Source of the DNA: Neisseria lisongii
GTDB lineage: Bacteria; Pseudomonadota; Gammaproteobacteria; Burkholderiales; Neisseriaceae
DNA length: 64,000 bases
Reading direction: 5' to 3'
Assembly (NCBI RefSeq): GCF_028463985.1
Contig: NZ_CP116766.1
Location: forward strand, 62,001-126,000
Shown here: in pieces, positions 52,361 through 63,132 of the stretch
How the letters are laid out: each line of letters opens with the position of its first letter
How positions within the stretch are numbered: the stretch's first letter is position 1
Program-made: the position numbers and the translations under genes
The notes under the pieces: model-generated
Databases searched by the model: none
What the model was told of the DNA's origin: nothing
Seen by the model: the letters and a program-made list of their open reading frames with translations, nothing else

Positions 52361-53851
52361 GTGTCGCTCGCTCTGGTTTACAGCCGCGCCCTCAGCGGTA
52401 TGGACGCACCCTTGGTCGAAGTGGAAGCCCATCTTGCCAACGGCTTGCCTGCGTTCAATATCGTCGGCTTGCCCGATACCGAAGTCAAAGAAAGCCGGGA
52501 TCGGGTGCGGGCGGCAATTATCCAGAGCGGCTTTGATTTTCCCGCCAAAAAAATCACCGTCAATCTCGCCCCCGCCGATTTGCCCAAAGAATCCGGCCGC
52601 TTCGATTTGCCGATTGCCTTGGGCATTTTGGCCGCTTCGGGGCAGATTGATTCAAGCAAACTGGCGCAATACGAATTTGCCGGCGAATTGGCATTGTCAG
52701 GATTGTTGAGACCGATACGGGGTTCGCTGGCCATGGCGTGGCAGGGCGGCAGAGCAGGGCGTTCGTTTGTATTGCCGTCTGAAAATGCCGTTCAGGCAGC
52801 GGTCATGCAGGGCATCAACGTGTACGGCGCAAACACTTTGGCAGAAGTAGCCGCCCATCTCAACGGCATCGCGCCGCTGACGCTTGCCCAAGCCGCCGAA
52901 AGGCCGTCTGAAAATCAGGTTTTGCCCGACTTGAGCGATGTCAAAGGCCAGCATACCGCCCGACTGGCACTGGAAATCGCCGCCGCAGGTGGCCACAGCC
53001 TGCTGATGGTCGGTCCGCCGGGTACGGGCAAATCCATGCTGGCGCAGCGTTTGCCCGGCATTTTGCCGCCGCTCACCGAAGCAGAACAGATTGAAGCATG
53101 GGCGCTGCGTTCGCTCTTGCCCCAGCACCAACAGGACTGGAGCAGGCAGCGGCCGTTCCGTTCGCCGCACCACAGCGCCAGCGCCGTGGCCATGGTCGGC
53201 GGCGGTTCCGATCCCCGACCCGGCGAGATTTCGCTGGCTCATCGGGGCGTATTGTTTTTAGACGAATTGCCCGAATTTGACCGCAAAGTGCTGGAGGTCT
53301 TGCGCGAGCCTTTGGAAAACGGCGAAATCCATATTTCCCGTGCCGCCAAACAGGCCGTCTATCCGGCACGTTTCCAACTGGTCGCCGCCATGAACCCCTG
53401 TCCGTGCGGCTATTTGGGACACAACACCAAACCGTGCCGCTGCACGCCCGAAAGCATCGCCCGCTACCGCAGCAAAATTTCAGGGCCGCTGCTCGACCGC
53501 ATCGATTTAACGATAGAAGTACCGAGCTTGTCGGCGGCCGAGCTGACCCAGCAGCAGGCGGGCGAATCCAGTGCGTCGGTGTTGGCAAGAGTACTGGCGG
53601 CACGGGACAGACAATATGCAAGGCAGGGTAAAGTCAATGCCGATTTGAGCGTAACCGAGCTGGACAACGCCGCCGCCATCGAAGCCGAGGCCCGCAATGC
53701 CTTGGCGGAAATGCTGGAAAAACTCTCGCTTTCCGCCCGCAGCTTCCACCGAATCCTGCGGGTCGCCCGCACGCTGGCAGACTTGGCGGGCGATGAAACC
53801 GTCAGCCGCCGCCATATTTTGAAAGCCATCGGTTTCCGCCGGGCTTTGTAA
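52361..53851 (+). CDS. comM: ComM/YifB-family Mg-chelatase-like helicase
   Basis: A 496-residue AAA+ protein. The N-terminal Lon-like domain (residues 1-170) precedes Walker A GPPGTGKSMLAQRLPGILPP (about 217-236) and the Mg-chelatase core FRSPHHSASAVAMVGGG...GEISLAHRGVLFLDELPEF, with a C-terminal domain. ComM is a hexameric branch-migration helicase that promotes chromosomal integration during natural transformation, which fits this DUS-rich naturally competent lineage. GTG start, 6 bp after ubiK. Two DUS in frame (PSEN). Confidence 0.93.
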   Translation: MSLALVYSRALSGMDAPLVEVEAHLANGLPAFNIVGLPDTEVKESRDRVRAAIIQSGFDFPAKKITVNLAPADLPKESGRFDLPIALGILAASGQIDSSKLAQYEFAGELALSGLLRPIRGSLAMAWQGGRAGRSFVLPSENAVQAAVMQGINVYGANTLAEVAAHLNGIAPLTLAQAAERPSENQVLPDLSDVKGQHTARLALEIAAAGGHSLLMVGPPGTGKSMLAQRLPGILPPLTEAEQIEAWALRSLLPQHQQDWSRQRPFRSPHHSASAVAMVGGGSDPRPGEISLAHRGVLFLDELPEFDRKVLEVLREPLENGEIHISRAAKQAVYPARFQLVAAMNPCPCGYLGHNTKPCRCTPESIARYRSKISGPLLDRIDLTIEVPSLSAAELTQQQAGESSASVLARVLAARDRQYARQGKVNADLSVTELDNAAAIEAEARNALAEMLEKLSLSARSFHRILRVARTLADLAGDETVSRRHILKAIGFRRAL

Positions 53852-54002
53852 AATTTAATGTTCCGTGCCGAATCGGCAACACAAACGCACAAATCAGGGC
53901 GGGCAGTTTTCCGAATGTAGCGATTATTGGTAGAATATCCCCCATCAGACAGAAACCGGCGGCAAAGTCGGTTTCACTTTCCTGAAAACATTAAGGTAAG
54001 CT

Positions 54003-55016
54003 ATGAACAAACACGCACAATCCGGCAAAGGACTTTCCGGATTCTTATCAGGCCTGCTGTTGGCAACCGCCATCATCGCCGGCATTTTATATTTCCTCAA
54101 CCAAAGCAGTCAGAACGTTTTTAAAGAACTACCGCAACCCGAAAAACCGGGCAAACCGGAAGTTTTGAAACCGAAAAGCACCGCCAAGCCGGAAGCGCCT
54201 AAAGCCGATACAGCAGCAGAACAGAAAGCACCGCAGACGGCGGTTGAAAAACCGGCCGAGAGCGGGAAACCGGCGGTAGAAAAAGCCGACGATAGGCCGT
54301 CTGAAAAAGCCGCCGAGCCGACACCGGCAGAACGCAGTGAAGCGCCGGACACCGCCAAAGCCGAGCAAGGCGGCCGTGAAAACAGTGCGGCCAAGCAGGA
54401 AGCCGAAGCCGATAACGCCGCCAAAGCCGCCGAACAGGCCGCCACCCGAGAAGCAGCCAAGCGGGAGCGTGAAGCCGCCGCTGAAGCCGAACGCAAACGG
54501 GTTCAGGCCGAAAAAGCCAAAGCCGAACGCCTGAAAGCCGAGAAAGCCCGTTTGGAAAAACAGGCCGAAGCCAAGAAAAAAGCCCGTTTGGAAGAACAGC
54601 GCAAACTGGAAGAGAAAAAGGCCGCCGAACGCCGTGCCGCTGAAAAACAGGCTGCTTTGAAAAAAGAAGCCGCCCAAAAAGCAGCCAAACCGACCCCTGA
54701 GCAGATTTTAAATGCCGGCAGCATTGAAAAAGCCCGCAAGGCAGCGGCCAATGCGCAAAACAAAGACACATCAACAGCGGCTTCGGGTAAAAAAGTCGTG
54801 GTGCAGATGGGTTCTTACGGCGACCGTGCCGCAGCCGACAGCCAGCGTGCCAAACTGGCGCTGTTAGGTGTGCAGTCGAATGTGGCGGAAGCGTCGGCAA
54901 ACGGCAAAAAAATCTACCGTGTCCAAAGCGGCAGCATGAGTGCCGAAGCCGCCAAACGTGTGCAGCAAACCTTGCAAAAACACGGTGTCAGCAGTTTGAC
55001 CCGCAGCGTTCAATAA
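54003..55016 (+). CDS. SPOR-domain cell-division protein, FtsN-like
   Basis: A 337-residue bitopic membrane protein. There is one N-terminal transmembrane helix (FLSGLLLATAIIAGILYFL, about 14-32), then a Pro/Lys/Ala/Glu-rich stretch and a charged putative helix (KREREAAAEAERKRVQAEKA...) to about 250. The C-terminal SPOR domain (KKVVVQMGSYGDRAAADSQRAKLALLG...YRVQSGSMSAEAAKRVQQTL) binds denuded peptidoglycan at the septum. Topology and domains fit FtsN, but low-complexity linkers vary, so a different SPOR protein is possible. Confidence 0.8.
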   Translation: MNKHAQSGKGLSGFLSGLLLATAIIAGILYFLNQSSQNVFKELPQPEKPGKPEVLKPKSTAKPEAPKADTAAEQKAPQTAVEKPAESGKPAVEKADDRPSEKAAEPTPAERSEAPDTAKAEQGGRENSAAKQEAEADNAAKAAEQAATREAAKREREAAAEAERKRVQAEKAKAERLKAEKARLEKQAEAKKKARLEEQRKLEEKKAAERRAAEKQAALKKEAAQKAAKPTPEQILNAGSIEKARKAAANAQNKDTSTAASGKKVVVQMGSYGDRAAADSQRAKLALLGVQSNVAEASANGKKIYRVQSGSMSAEAAKRVQQTLQKHGVSSLTRSVQ

Positions 55017-55047
55017 TGATTTCCGCCGGTAATCGGGAGGATAAACG

Positions 55048-55665
55048 ATGAAAAAAGCAGCATGGCTGGTGCTTTTACCTGCTTTGGCTCAGGCAGCAGT
55101 GGTGGGCGAGGATTACACGGTTTTGGCAAAACCGATTCCGCAGCTTCAGCCCAATAAAGTGGAAGTGTTGGAATTTTTCGGCTATTTCTGCGTGCATTGC
55201 TACCATCTTGATCCGATTCTGTTGAAACACAGCCGCTCGTTTGCGCCCGATACCTATCTGCGCACCGAGCATGTGGTGTGGCAGCCGGATATGCTGGGCT
55301 TGGCAAAAGTAGCGGCGGCGGTGAACCGTTCGGGTCTGAAATATCAGGCGAATCCGGCGGTGTTCAAAGCGGTTTACGAACAGAAACTGGATTTGGCCGA
55401 TGCTGATGAGTTCCGCAAATGGGCAACGGCACAAAAAACCTTTGACGGCAAACGCCTTTGGGTAGCCTATCAGCAGCCGCAAACGGCAACCGTTGCCAAA
55501 AATATGCAGAAGCTGACCGAAACCTACCAAATTAGCGGCACACCGACAGTGATTGTCGGCGGCAAATACCAAATCAAATTCGATAAAGGTTTCCCGCAAG
55601 GCATGAAAACGATGGACGAGCTGATTGCCAAAGTGCGTGCCGAACGGGGGTTGAAAACGCATTAA
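55048..55665 (+). CDS. dsbA: Thiol:disulfide oxidoreductase DsbA
   Basis: A 205-residue periplasmic disulfide oxidase with signal peptide MKKAAWLVLLPALAQA. The active site is Cys48-Val-His-Cys51 in FFGYFCVHCYHLDP; Neisseria enzymes often have CVHC where E. coli has CPHC. The cis-proline loop is SGTPTVIV. It introduces disulfides into pilus, competence and outer-membrane proteins. It follows the SPOR gene by 31 bp and has its own SD (GGGAGG). Confidence 0.93.
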   Translation: MKKAAWLVLLPALAQAAVVGEDYTVLAKPIPQLQPNKVEVLEFFGYFCVHCYHLDPILLKHSRSFAPDTYLRTEHVVWQPDMLGLAKVAAAVNRSGLKYQANPAVFKAVYEQKLDLADADEFRKWATAQKTFDGKRLWVAYQQPQTATVAKNMQKLTETYQISGTPTVIVGGKYQIKFDKGFPQGMKTMDELIAKVRAERGLKTH

Positions 55666-55771
55666 ACCGTTTTTGCAGTGAGCATTGTGAATGAGTTAAA
55701 TCAGGGCAGGCGGATAACGCTGTACCGGTTTAACTCATTTTCGATAAATAAAGAACAGACGGTTGTACTTA

Positions 55772-55928
55772 TATAGTGAGTTCGCCGAAAAAGTATAACA
55801 ACACAGTGTGTAGATTGTGGTTAGCGAGGTATGAGCGTAACCCAATAAAACCTTATATTTTAAGGTGATTTAAATCGATGTTGGGTCTAGGCCCAACCTA
55901 TGCCCGTTCTCTTTATTAAGTGAATTAA
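55772..55928. repeat. Solo TATAGT-type element with the IS110-target palindrome, not occupied
   Basis: TATAGTGAGTTCGCCG ... TTGTGGTTAGCGAGGTATGAGCGTAACCC ... GTTGGGTCTAGGCCCAACCT ... TTAAGTGAATTAAC. It is the third relative of the site used by both IS110 copies, here with ATGCCCG after CCCAACCT instead of ACGTCC. It fills most of the 294-bp dsbA-uppP gap. Confidence 0.65.
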
Positions 55929-55959
55929 CCGTATTCGCAGGCCGTCTGAAAAGAGCATT

Positions 55960-56784
55960 ATGGATATTTTAATCTTATTCAAAGCCCTGATTTTGGGCAT
56001 TATCGAAGGTTTGACCGAATTTTTGCCGGTGTCCAGCACCGGCCATTTGATTGTGTTCGGCGATTTAATCAATTTCCACAGCAACGGCAAAGTATTTGAA
56101 ATCGCCATCCAGTTGGGGGCGGTGTTGGCAGTGGTATTTGAATACCGCCGGCGTTTTCAGCAAGTGATGACCGGTATCGGCAGAGACCGTCAGGTAAATC
56201 GTTTTGTTGTCAATCTGGCGGTGGCGTTTGTTCCGGCGGCGGTGGTCGGATTGCTGTTCAGCAAACAGATTAAGCAATATCTGTTTAACCCGCTGACCGT
56301 GGCAGCAATGCTGGTTTTGGGCGGCCTGTTTATCTTGTGGGTGGAAAAACGCCAAAGCAGCCGCACGCCGAAAGTGAAGACCGTAGAAGAAATGCGTCCG
56401 ATTGATGCTTTGATGGTCGGCTGCGCCCAAATCTGCGCCCTGATTCCCGGTACGTCCCGTTCCGGCAGTACAATCATGGGCGGTATGCTGTGGGGCATCG
56501 AGCGCAAAGCGGCAACTGAGTTTTCCTTTTTCCTTGCCGTGCCGATGATGATTGCGGCAACAGGTTATGATGTTTTGAAACACTACCAATTATTCACTCT
56601 GCAGGACATCGGCCTGATTGCTGTCGGCTTTACCGCCGCCTTCTTCGCCGGCCTGCTGGCAGTGAAAGCCTTGCTGAAATTCGTATCGAGCAAAAACTAT
56701 GTACCGTTTGCCTATTACCGGATCGCCTTCGGCGGCCTGATTCTGCTGACTTGGGCGACAGGCTGGGTCAGCTGGGGCGAGTAG
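55960..56784 (+). CDS. uppP: Undecaprenyl-diphosphatase
   Basis: A 274-residue multi-helix inner-membrane phosphatase (BacA/UppP) that recycles the lipid carrier for cell-wall synthesis and gives basal bacitracin resistance. The two signature loops are [15 protein letters not shown] (16-30) and [14 protein letters not shown] (about 163-176), with the catalytic acidic, Ser and Arg residues. The start follows a DUS and GAGC. Confidence 0.95.
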   Translation: MDILILFKALILGIIEGLTEFLPVSSTGHLIVFGDLINFHSNGKVFEIAIQLGAVLAVVFEYRRRFQQVMTGIGRDRQVNRFVVNLAVAFVPAAVVGLLFSKQIKQYLFNPLTVAAMLVLGGLFILWVEKRQSSRTPKVKTVEEMRPIDALMVGCAQICALIPGTSRSGSTIMGGMLWGIERKAATEFSFFLAVPMMIAATGYDVLKHYQLFTLQDIGLIAVGFTAAFFAGLLAVKALLKFVSSKNYVPFAYYRIAFGGLILLTWATGWVSWGE

Positions 56785-56788
56785 AAAA

Positions 56789-56896
56789 TATAGTGGATTC
56801 ACTTTAAAAGTAGTACAAGGCGGCGAGTCGAAGACAGTACAGGTAGTACGGCTAGGCGAGCCAACGCTGTAATACTTTTAAAGTGAATCCACTATA
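56789..56896. repeat. Correia-type element, intermediate class (108 bp)
   Basis: TATAGTGGATTCACTTTAAAAG ... CTTTTAAAGTGAATCCACTATA: near-perfect inverted ends of about 25 bp, 4 bp after the uppP stop. Core GACAGTACAGGTAGTACGG. Confidence 0.88.
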
Positions 56897-56907
56897 ATTG
56901 AATAAAA

Positions 56908-56956
56908 CCATGCCGTCTGAAAACCGCGTTTGAACACGCAGTTTTCAGACGGCATT
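56908..56956. terminator. Paired AT-DUS hairpin
   Basis: CATGCCGTCTGAAAAC and GTTTTCAGACGGCATT between convergent uppP and the zinc-finger gene. Confidence 0.75.
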
Positions 56957-56978
56957 GATTTGGGATTTAATCAGCGGA

Positions 56979-57170
56979 TTAAGAATGATGGTGCGGAATT
57001 TCCCCGTCCAAACGGTAAACCGTGCCGCAATACGGGCAGGCGGTTTCGCCGTTGGATTCAATCGGCAGAAACACTCTTGGGTGGCCGTTCCACGTTTCAT
57101 GATTCGGGCCGGAGCAGTATAAAGGTAGGTCTTTCGGTGTAATCACCACCGGTTGGCTGGTGTTTGGCAT
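56979..57170 (-). CDS. Small zinc-finger protein (zf-CHCC family)
   Basis: A 63-residue protein with ligands in order: Cys in LYCSGPNHETWNGHPRVFLPI, His, then Cys-x2-Cys in CPYCGTVYRL. This CHCC pattern is shared with a mitochondrial complex I accessory subunit and small bacterial proteins. It ends His-rich (PHHHS). Start at MPNTSQPV after GAGG. Function unknown. Confidence 0.82.
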   Translation of the reverse strand: MPNTSQPVVITPKDLPLYCSGPNHETWNGHPRVFLPIESNGETACPYCGTVYRLDGEIPHHHS

Positions 57171-57277
57171 TTGGTTTGTCCTCGTAAAATTTGCTTTATT
57201 ATATCGCCGGAAAAATGAATTTTCCATATTGAACACAAGTGCAGATTGGTTTGAAATTGAACCACTCTTACGCAACA

Positions 57278-57310
57278 AGCCGTCTGAAAATGCAGTTTTC
57301 AGACGGCCTC
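57278..57310 (-). terminator. Paired-DUS hairpin after ilvE
   Basis: AAGCCGTCTGAAAAT and GTTTTCAGACGGCCT, downstream of ilvE on the minus strand. Confidence 0.75.
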
Positions 57311-57338
57311 GGCTTTATGTCAAACGTTGAACCGGCAA

Positions 57339-58337
57339 TCAGCAGACTTCAACCAGCCAGCCGTATTTGTCTTCCGCCAAACCGAATTGGATGTCGGTAA
57401 CGGCTTTGCGGATGGCATAGCCGCGCTCTTGGCTTTTGACTTCGATTTCTTTGCCGTCAATCACAAACGAGGTAATCGGCGAAATCACGGCGGCGGTGCC
57501 GGTTAAGATGGCTTCTGCGCCGTTTTCAACCATGGCTTTCAGTTCGTCCACGGTGAAGTTGCGTTCGCTGATGCGGTAGCCCAAATCGGCGGCAACGGTT
57601 AAAACGGATTGGCGGGTAACGCCGTGCAAAAACTCGTCAGTCAGCGGTTTGGTAACGATTTCGTCGCCGTTAATCACCATAAAGTTTGATGCACCGGTTT
57701 CCTGAACGTCGCCGTTCGGGCAGAACAATACTTGGCTGGCACCGTGTTCGGCTTTGGCTTTCAAAATCCACGGCATGGCGGAAGCGTAGTTGCCGCCGCA
57801 TTTCACCCGACCCATGTGCGGTGCGCAGCGGATATGTTCGGTTTCCACCAGAATTTTGACCGGCGAACCGGCTTTGAAATAATCGCCGACAGGGGAGGCG
57901 AGAATATACAGCAGGGCAGTTTCAGACGGCGCACCGGCTTTGCCGATAACCGGATCAGTGCCGATTAAGGTCGGGCGCAGATAGAGCGAGGCGGGCGCAT
58001 CGGGGATTTCGTCGGCGGCACGTTTGACCAGTTCGACCAAGGCGGCTAAAAACGGCTCGGTTTCCGGTTTCGGCAGCGACAGGATTTCGGCGCTTTGCTG
58101 CATACGTTTGATGTTTTCGGTCGGGCGGAACATCACGATTTTGCCGTTTGCCTGACGGAAGGCTTTCAAGCCTTCAAAACATTCGCTGCCGTAGTGCAGG
58201 GCGTGTGCGCCGGCGGGCAGAGTCAGGTCTTGGGAAGATTGCCAGCGAACCGGCTGCCATGCGCCGTCTTGGAAAGCGATAACGGGCATTTGGGCATGAA
58301 ATACGCTGCCGAATACGGCGGGAACGGGTCTGCTCAT
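57339..58337 (-). CDS. ilvE: Branched-chain amino-acid aminotransferase
   Basis: A 332-residue class IV PLP aminotransferase that performs the last step of valine, leucine and isoleucine synthesis. The PLP lysine is Lys179 in GRVKCGGNYA; HALHYGSECFEGLKAFR, ETGASNFM and the C-terminal EAILTGTAAVISPI are typical of the type II enzyme. I start at MSRPVPAVFG after AAAGG; the longer frame to 58412 has no support. Confidence 0.94.
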   Translation of the reverse strand: MSRPVPAVFGSVFHAQMPVIAFQDGAWQPVRWQSSQDLTLPAGAHALHYGSECFEGLKAFRQANGKIVMFRPTENIKRMQQSAEILSLPKPETEPFLAALVELVKRAADEIPDAPASLYLRPTLIGTDPVIGKAGAPSETALLYILASPVGDYFKAGSPVKILVETEHIRCAPHMGRVKCGGNYASAMPWILKAKAEHGASQVLFCPNGDVQETGASNFMVINGDEIVTKPLTDEFLHGVTRQSVLTVAADLGYRISERNFTVDELKAMVENGAEAILTGTAAVISPITSFVIDGKEIEVKSQERGYAIRKAVTDIQFGLAEDKYGWLVEVC

Positions 58338-58617
58338 GATTTGTAGCCTTTCTTTTTTTCTGATGGTATCGGATTCGGTTGTCGGCAGGCAGTGTATTCC
58401 GCCTGCAATCATTTGATAGATGAAAGGCTAAACAATACGCCTGAAAACCTTAGTTTGGCAAGCGGAAAAAGCGGATTTTTGCGGGGCGGATAAGCACAGA
58501 TTTGACCATAACCGTGTCGGATGCGGCGGCCGGTGGCTATCCTAAAAGCGGCAAATCGTTTAAACTGTTGCACCGTGATGATTGGCGGGTGTGTTGAAAT
58601 TCGTTACACTTATTTCG

Positions 58618-58705
58618 GTTGCGCTGAAACCCGCTTTGCTCGTTTTGGCGAAACCTTTGGTTTTAGCTTCGCAGAAACCCGCTTTGCTCGTTTTCAGACG
58701 GCCTG
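58618..58705. repeat. 48-bp-type tandem repeat, two units, ending in a DUS
   Basis: GCTGAAACCCGCTTTGCTCG / TTTTGGCGAAACC then GGTTTTAGCTTCGCAGAAACC / CGCTTTGCTCGTTTTCAGACGGC. Same family as 38883 and 47389. The rest of 58338-58791 shows no gene. Confidence 0.78.
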
Positions 58706-58791
58706 ATTGCCGAAAGATGTTTTTCTGTGCAGTATCGCCCCGATTGATTTGGAAAACACATTTCGCCGTAACCGGATTTTCGGAGAATTTC

Positions 58792-59115
58792 ATGAAAATT
58801 GTATTAAATGTGATTAAAATTTTGGTATTGCTGGTATTTTTGCTGCTGGCAGTCAGCAATACGCAGACAGTTTCCCTGTTTTACTTACCGGGCCAGCCGC
58901 TTGAGTTGCCGCTGATTGTGGCGCTGTTTGCCGCTTTTGTGATCGGTATCGTATTCGGACTGTTTGCCCTGTTTGGCAGACTGCTGGCGCTGCGCAGCGA
59001 AAACAACCGCCTGCGTGCCGAAGTGAAAAAAACGGCGGTTATTACCGAGCAGGAAATCCGTGCCGCAGCGCCGGTGCAAACGGTTCAAACCGCAGAGCAG
59101 GCGGCTAAGGAATAA
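58792..59115 (+). CDS. lapA: LapA-domain inner-membrane protein
   Basis: A 107-residue protein with two transmembrane helices (about 5-20 and 38-62) flanking the short LFYLPGQPLELPL loop typical of LapA (YciS), then a coiled-coil tail. In E. coli LapA pairs with LapB to control LpxC levels and LPS assembly. Only 2 bp separate it from lapB, so the operon order is the same as in E. coli. SD CGGAGAAT precedes the ATG at 58792. Confidence 0.87.
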   Translation: MKIVLNVIKILVLLVFLLLAVSNTQTVSLFYLPGQPLELPLIVALFAAFVIGIVFGLFALFGRLLALRSENNRLRAEVKKTAVITEQEIRAAAPVQTVQTAEQAAKE

Positions 59116-59117
59116 GT

Positions 59118-60287
59118 ATGGAAAACGAATTATGGTTTTTTCTGCTTCCGGTGATTCTGTTGCCGGTGTTTTTCGCCATGGGCTGGTTTGCCGCACGAGT
59201 GGACATGAAAACCGTGTTGAAACAGGCGAAAAGCATTCCCAGCGGCTTTTACCGCAGCTTGGATGCGCTGGTTGATCACAACAGCGGCCGTGCCGCACGG
59301 GAACTGGCGGAAGTGATTGACCAGCAGCCTCAGTCTTACGATTTAAACCTGACTTTGGGCAAACTCTACCGCCAGCGTGGGGAAAACGACAAAGCCATCA
59401 GTATGCACAAAGCCCTGCTCGATTCGCCGGATACCGTGCATGAAAAGCGGGAACAGGTATTGTTTGAGCTGGCGCAAAACTACCAAAGCGCCGGATTGGT
59501 CGATCGTGCCGAACAAATTTTTCTCAGCCTGCTCGAAGGCGATATGGCACGCCAAGCCTGCCAGCATTTGATGAGCATTTACCAGCAGGATAGAGACTGG
59601 GAAAAAGCCATCGACATGGCGCAGCGGCTGAATAAAGACGATCAGACTTATCAGTTTGAAATTGCACAATTTTATTGCGAATTGGCGCAAGCGGCGCTGT
59701 TTAAATCCAATTTCGATGTGGCACGTTACCATGTCGGCAAAGCATTGGAAGCCAACAAAAAATGCACCCGTGCCAATATGATTTTGGGCGACATCGAATA
59801 CCGTCAGGGCAATTTCGCTGCAGCGGTGGACGCATACAGCGCCATCGAACAGCAAAACCATGCCTATCTGACCATGGTGGGCGAAAAATTATACGAAGCC
59901 TACGCCGCACAAGATAAGCGGGAAGAGGGTTTGAACCAGTTGTTCGGTTATATGAAAACCTTTCCCGATCTCAATCTGATAGACGTGATTTACGAAAAAG
60001 CCCTGCTGCTCAAGGGCGAGAGCGAAGCAGCGCAGCTGGCCTTGGAACTGGTGCGGCAAAAACCCGACTTGGGCGGCGTGTACCGCCTGCTCGGTTTGAA
60101 ACTCAGTGATATGAATCCGACGTGGAAAGCCGATGCCGATATGATGCGCTCGGTGATCGGCCGCCAACTGCAAAAAGCCGTGATGCACCGTTGCCGCAAC
60201 TGCCATTTCAAATCGCAGGCATTTTTCTGGCTCTGCCCGGCGTGCAATAAATGGGAAACGTTTACGGCAAATAAAATCGAGGTTTGA
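59118..60287 (+). CDS. lapB: Lipopolysaccharide assembly protein B (TPR and rubredoxin-like domains)
   Basis: A 389-residue protein: N-terminal membrane anchor (LWFFLLPVILLPVFFAMGWFAA), several TPR repeats from about residue 35 to 330 (for example YDLNLTLGKLYRQRGENDKAISMHKALL), and a C-terminal rubredoxin-type zinc knuckle with CRNCHF and CPACNKW. LapB (YciM) couples LPS assembly to FtsH-dependent turnover of LpxC. Full domain set present. Confidence 0.93.
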   Translation: MENELWFFLLPVILLPVFFAMGWFAARVDMKTVLKQAKSIPSGFYRSLDALVDHNSGRAARELAEVIDQQPQSYDLNLTLGKLYRQRGENDKAISMHKALLDSPDTVHEKREQVLFELAQNYQSAGLVDRAEQIFLSLLEGDMARQACQHLMSIYQQDRDWEKAIDMAQRLNKDDQTYQFEIAQFYCELAQAALFKSNFDVARYHVGKALEANKKCTRANMILGDIEYRQGNFAAAVDAYSAIEQQNHAYLTMVGEKLYEAYAAQDKREEGLNQLFGYMKTFPDLNLIDVIYEKALLLKGESEAAQLALELVRQKPDLGGVYRLLGLKLSDMNPTWKADADMMRSVIGRQLQKAVMHRCRNCHFKSQAFFWLCPACNKWETFTANKIEV

Positions 60288-60306
60288 TGGGATTGGTTTA
60301 ATCTGA

Positions 60307-60340
60307 AAAGGCGGACGTGATAAGCGTCCGCTTTTTTGTT
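60307..60340 (+). terminator. Terminator of lapAB
   Basis: AAAAGGCGGACG/CGTCCGCTTTTTTG stem-loop with a T tail. Confidence 0.88.
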
Positions 60341-60373
60341 TTGACTGATAATGCCGTCTGAAAAACGGCATGG

Positions 60374-60452
60374 TATAGTGGAATAATCCCAAAGCAATAC
60401 AAGGCGGCAAGGCGAAGCCAACGCTGTAGCGCTTTGGGGTTATTTCACTATA
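60374..60452. repeat. Short Correia-type element (79 bp)
   Basis: TATAGTGGAATAATCCC ... GGGTTATTTCACTATA, same length class as the copy at 20570. It lies 3 bp from the thyA stop region. Confidence 0.78.
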
Positions 60453-60455
60453 TTT

Positions 60456-61250
60456 TCAGACGGCCACCGCCGCTTTGATATGCGGGTGCGGATCGTAATC
60501 GGTCAGCTCGAAATCTTCAAAAGTAAAGTCAAGCAGATTATCAACGTTCGGATTCAGCTTCATTTTCGGCAGCGGTCGGCAAGCCCGCTGAAGTTGCAGC
60601 TGCGCCTGTTCAAAATGGTTGCTGTATAAATGGGCATCGCCGAACGTATGGATAAATTCGCCCGTTTCCAAGCCGCAGACTTGGGCGATCATCATGGTCA
60701 GCAGGGCATAGCTGGCGATGTTGAACGGCACGCCTAAGAAAATATCGGCGCTGCGCTGGTAAAGCTGGCAAGAAAGTTTGCCGTCGGCAACATAAAACTG
60801 AAACAGGGCATGGCATGGCGGCAGCGCCATTTCGTCTACCAACGCCGGATTCCAAGCCGACACAATCAGGCGGCGGGAATCGGGATTGTTTTTGATTTGA
60901 TTAACCAAATTGGTAATCTGGTCGATATGGCGGCCGTCGGGTGCGGGCCAGCTGCGCCACTGGTAGCCGTAAACCGGCCCGAGATCGCCGTTTGCGTCCG
61001 CCCATTCGTCCCAAATCGAAACATTGTTGTCTTTCAGATATTTGATATTGGTATCGCCTTTGAGAAACCACAGCAATTCGTGAATAATCGAACGCAGATG
61101 CAGTTTTTTGGTGGTCAGCAGGGGAAACCCTTGGCTTAAATCGAAGCGCATCTGATAACCGAATACCGAGCGGGTGCCGGTGCCGGTGCGGTCGGCTTTG
61201 TCGGTTCCGTGCGTCAGCACATGGTTCATCAAATCGAGATAGGCTTTCAT
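60456..61250 (-). CDS. thyA: Thymidylate synthase
   Basis: A 264-residue enzyme that methylates dUMP to dTMP with methylene-tetrahydrofolate. The nucleophile Cys146 lies in [14 protein letters not shown], the same position as in E. coli; [23 protein letters not shown] and the C-terminal folate-contacting VAV are present. The last two codons and stop are formed by GCC GTC TGA of a DUS. A short Correia-type element follows. Confidence 0.97.
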   Translation of the reverse strand: MKAYLDLMNHVLTHGTDKADRTGTGTRSVFGYQMRFDLSQGFPLLTTKKLHLRSIIHELLWFLKGDTNIKYLKDNNVSIWDEWADANGDLGPVYGYQWRSWPAPDGRHIDQITNLVNQIKNNPDSRRLIVSAWNPALVDEMALPPCHALFQFYVADGKLSCQLYQRSADIFLGVPFNIASYALLTMMIAQVCGLETGEFIHTFGDAHLYSNHFEQAQLQLQRACRPLPKMKLNPNVDNLLDFTFEDFELTDYDPHPHIKAAVAV

Positions 61251-61503
61251 GGCAATCCTTAGGTTGGTGGGGCGGGTATTTTAGCACAGCGGCGGAATAT
61301 GCTGCTAAAACCGCTGCGCTGTCGGCATGATTTCAGCGTAAAACGGCTTAAAACAGCTTTGCAAGGCTTTGGAGCTTTGGAATTTAGGTCTAAAAAAGTT
61401 CCATATTTGAAATTAAATTTTGAGGTTTACGAAAAAATACCTTTTAAAATCCAACGATAATCAAATTGTAAAGAAATATTGTCAACAATTTTACAAAAAA
61501 ATA

Positions 61504-61532
61504 TTGGCAAGCAAAAAAAATAGGTTTATATT
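61504..61532 (+). promoter_or_regulatory. Promoter of gdhA
   Basis: TTGGCA (61504-61509), 17-bp spacer rich in A, TATATT (61527-61532). It lies in a very AT-rich stretch (about 61380-61580) that is the only notable content of the 336-bp thyA-gdhA gap. The A tracts could bend DNA or bind IHF. Confidence 0.65.
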
Positions 61533-61550
61533 TGAAACTCATAATTTTAG

Positions 61551-62921
<1,371 letters not shown>

Positions 62922-62953
62922 AACGGTTTGAGTTTTAAATAGTCCGTATCATT

Positions 62954-62990
62954 GAGGCCGTCTGAAAATCGAGTTTTCAGACGGCCTTGT
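62954..62990 (+). terminator. Paired-DUS terminator of gdhA
   Basis: GAGGCCGTCTGAAAATC and GAGTTTTCAGACGGCCTTGT. Confidence 0.78.
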
Positions 62991-63020
62991 GTTATCTTGT
63001 GTTATCTTGTGTTATCTTGT
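62991..63020. repeat. 10-bp tandem repeat, three full units
   Basis: GTTATCTTGT three times, with partial units on both sides, directly between the DUS terminator and a Correia-type element. Confidence 0.85.
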
Positions 63021-63024
63021 GTTA

Positions 63025-63132
63025 TATAGTGGATTCACTTTAAAAGTAGTACAAGGCGGCGAGCCGCAGACAGTACAGGTAGTACGGCAAGGCGAGCCAA
63101 CGCTGTAATACTTTTAAAGTGAATTCACGATA
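63025..63132. repeat. Correia-type element, intermediate class (108 bp)
   Basis: TATAGTGGATTCACTTTAAAAG ... CTTTTAAAGTGAATTCACGATA. The interior is nearly identical to that at 56789. Confidence 0.87.
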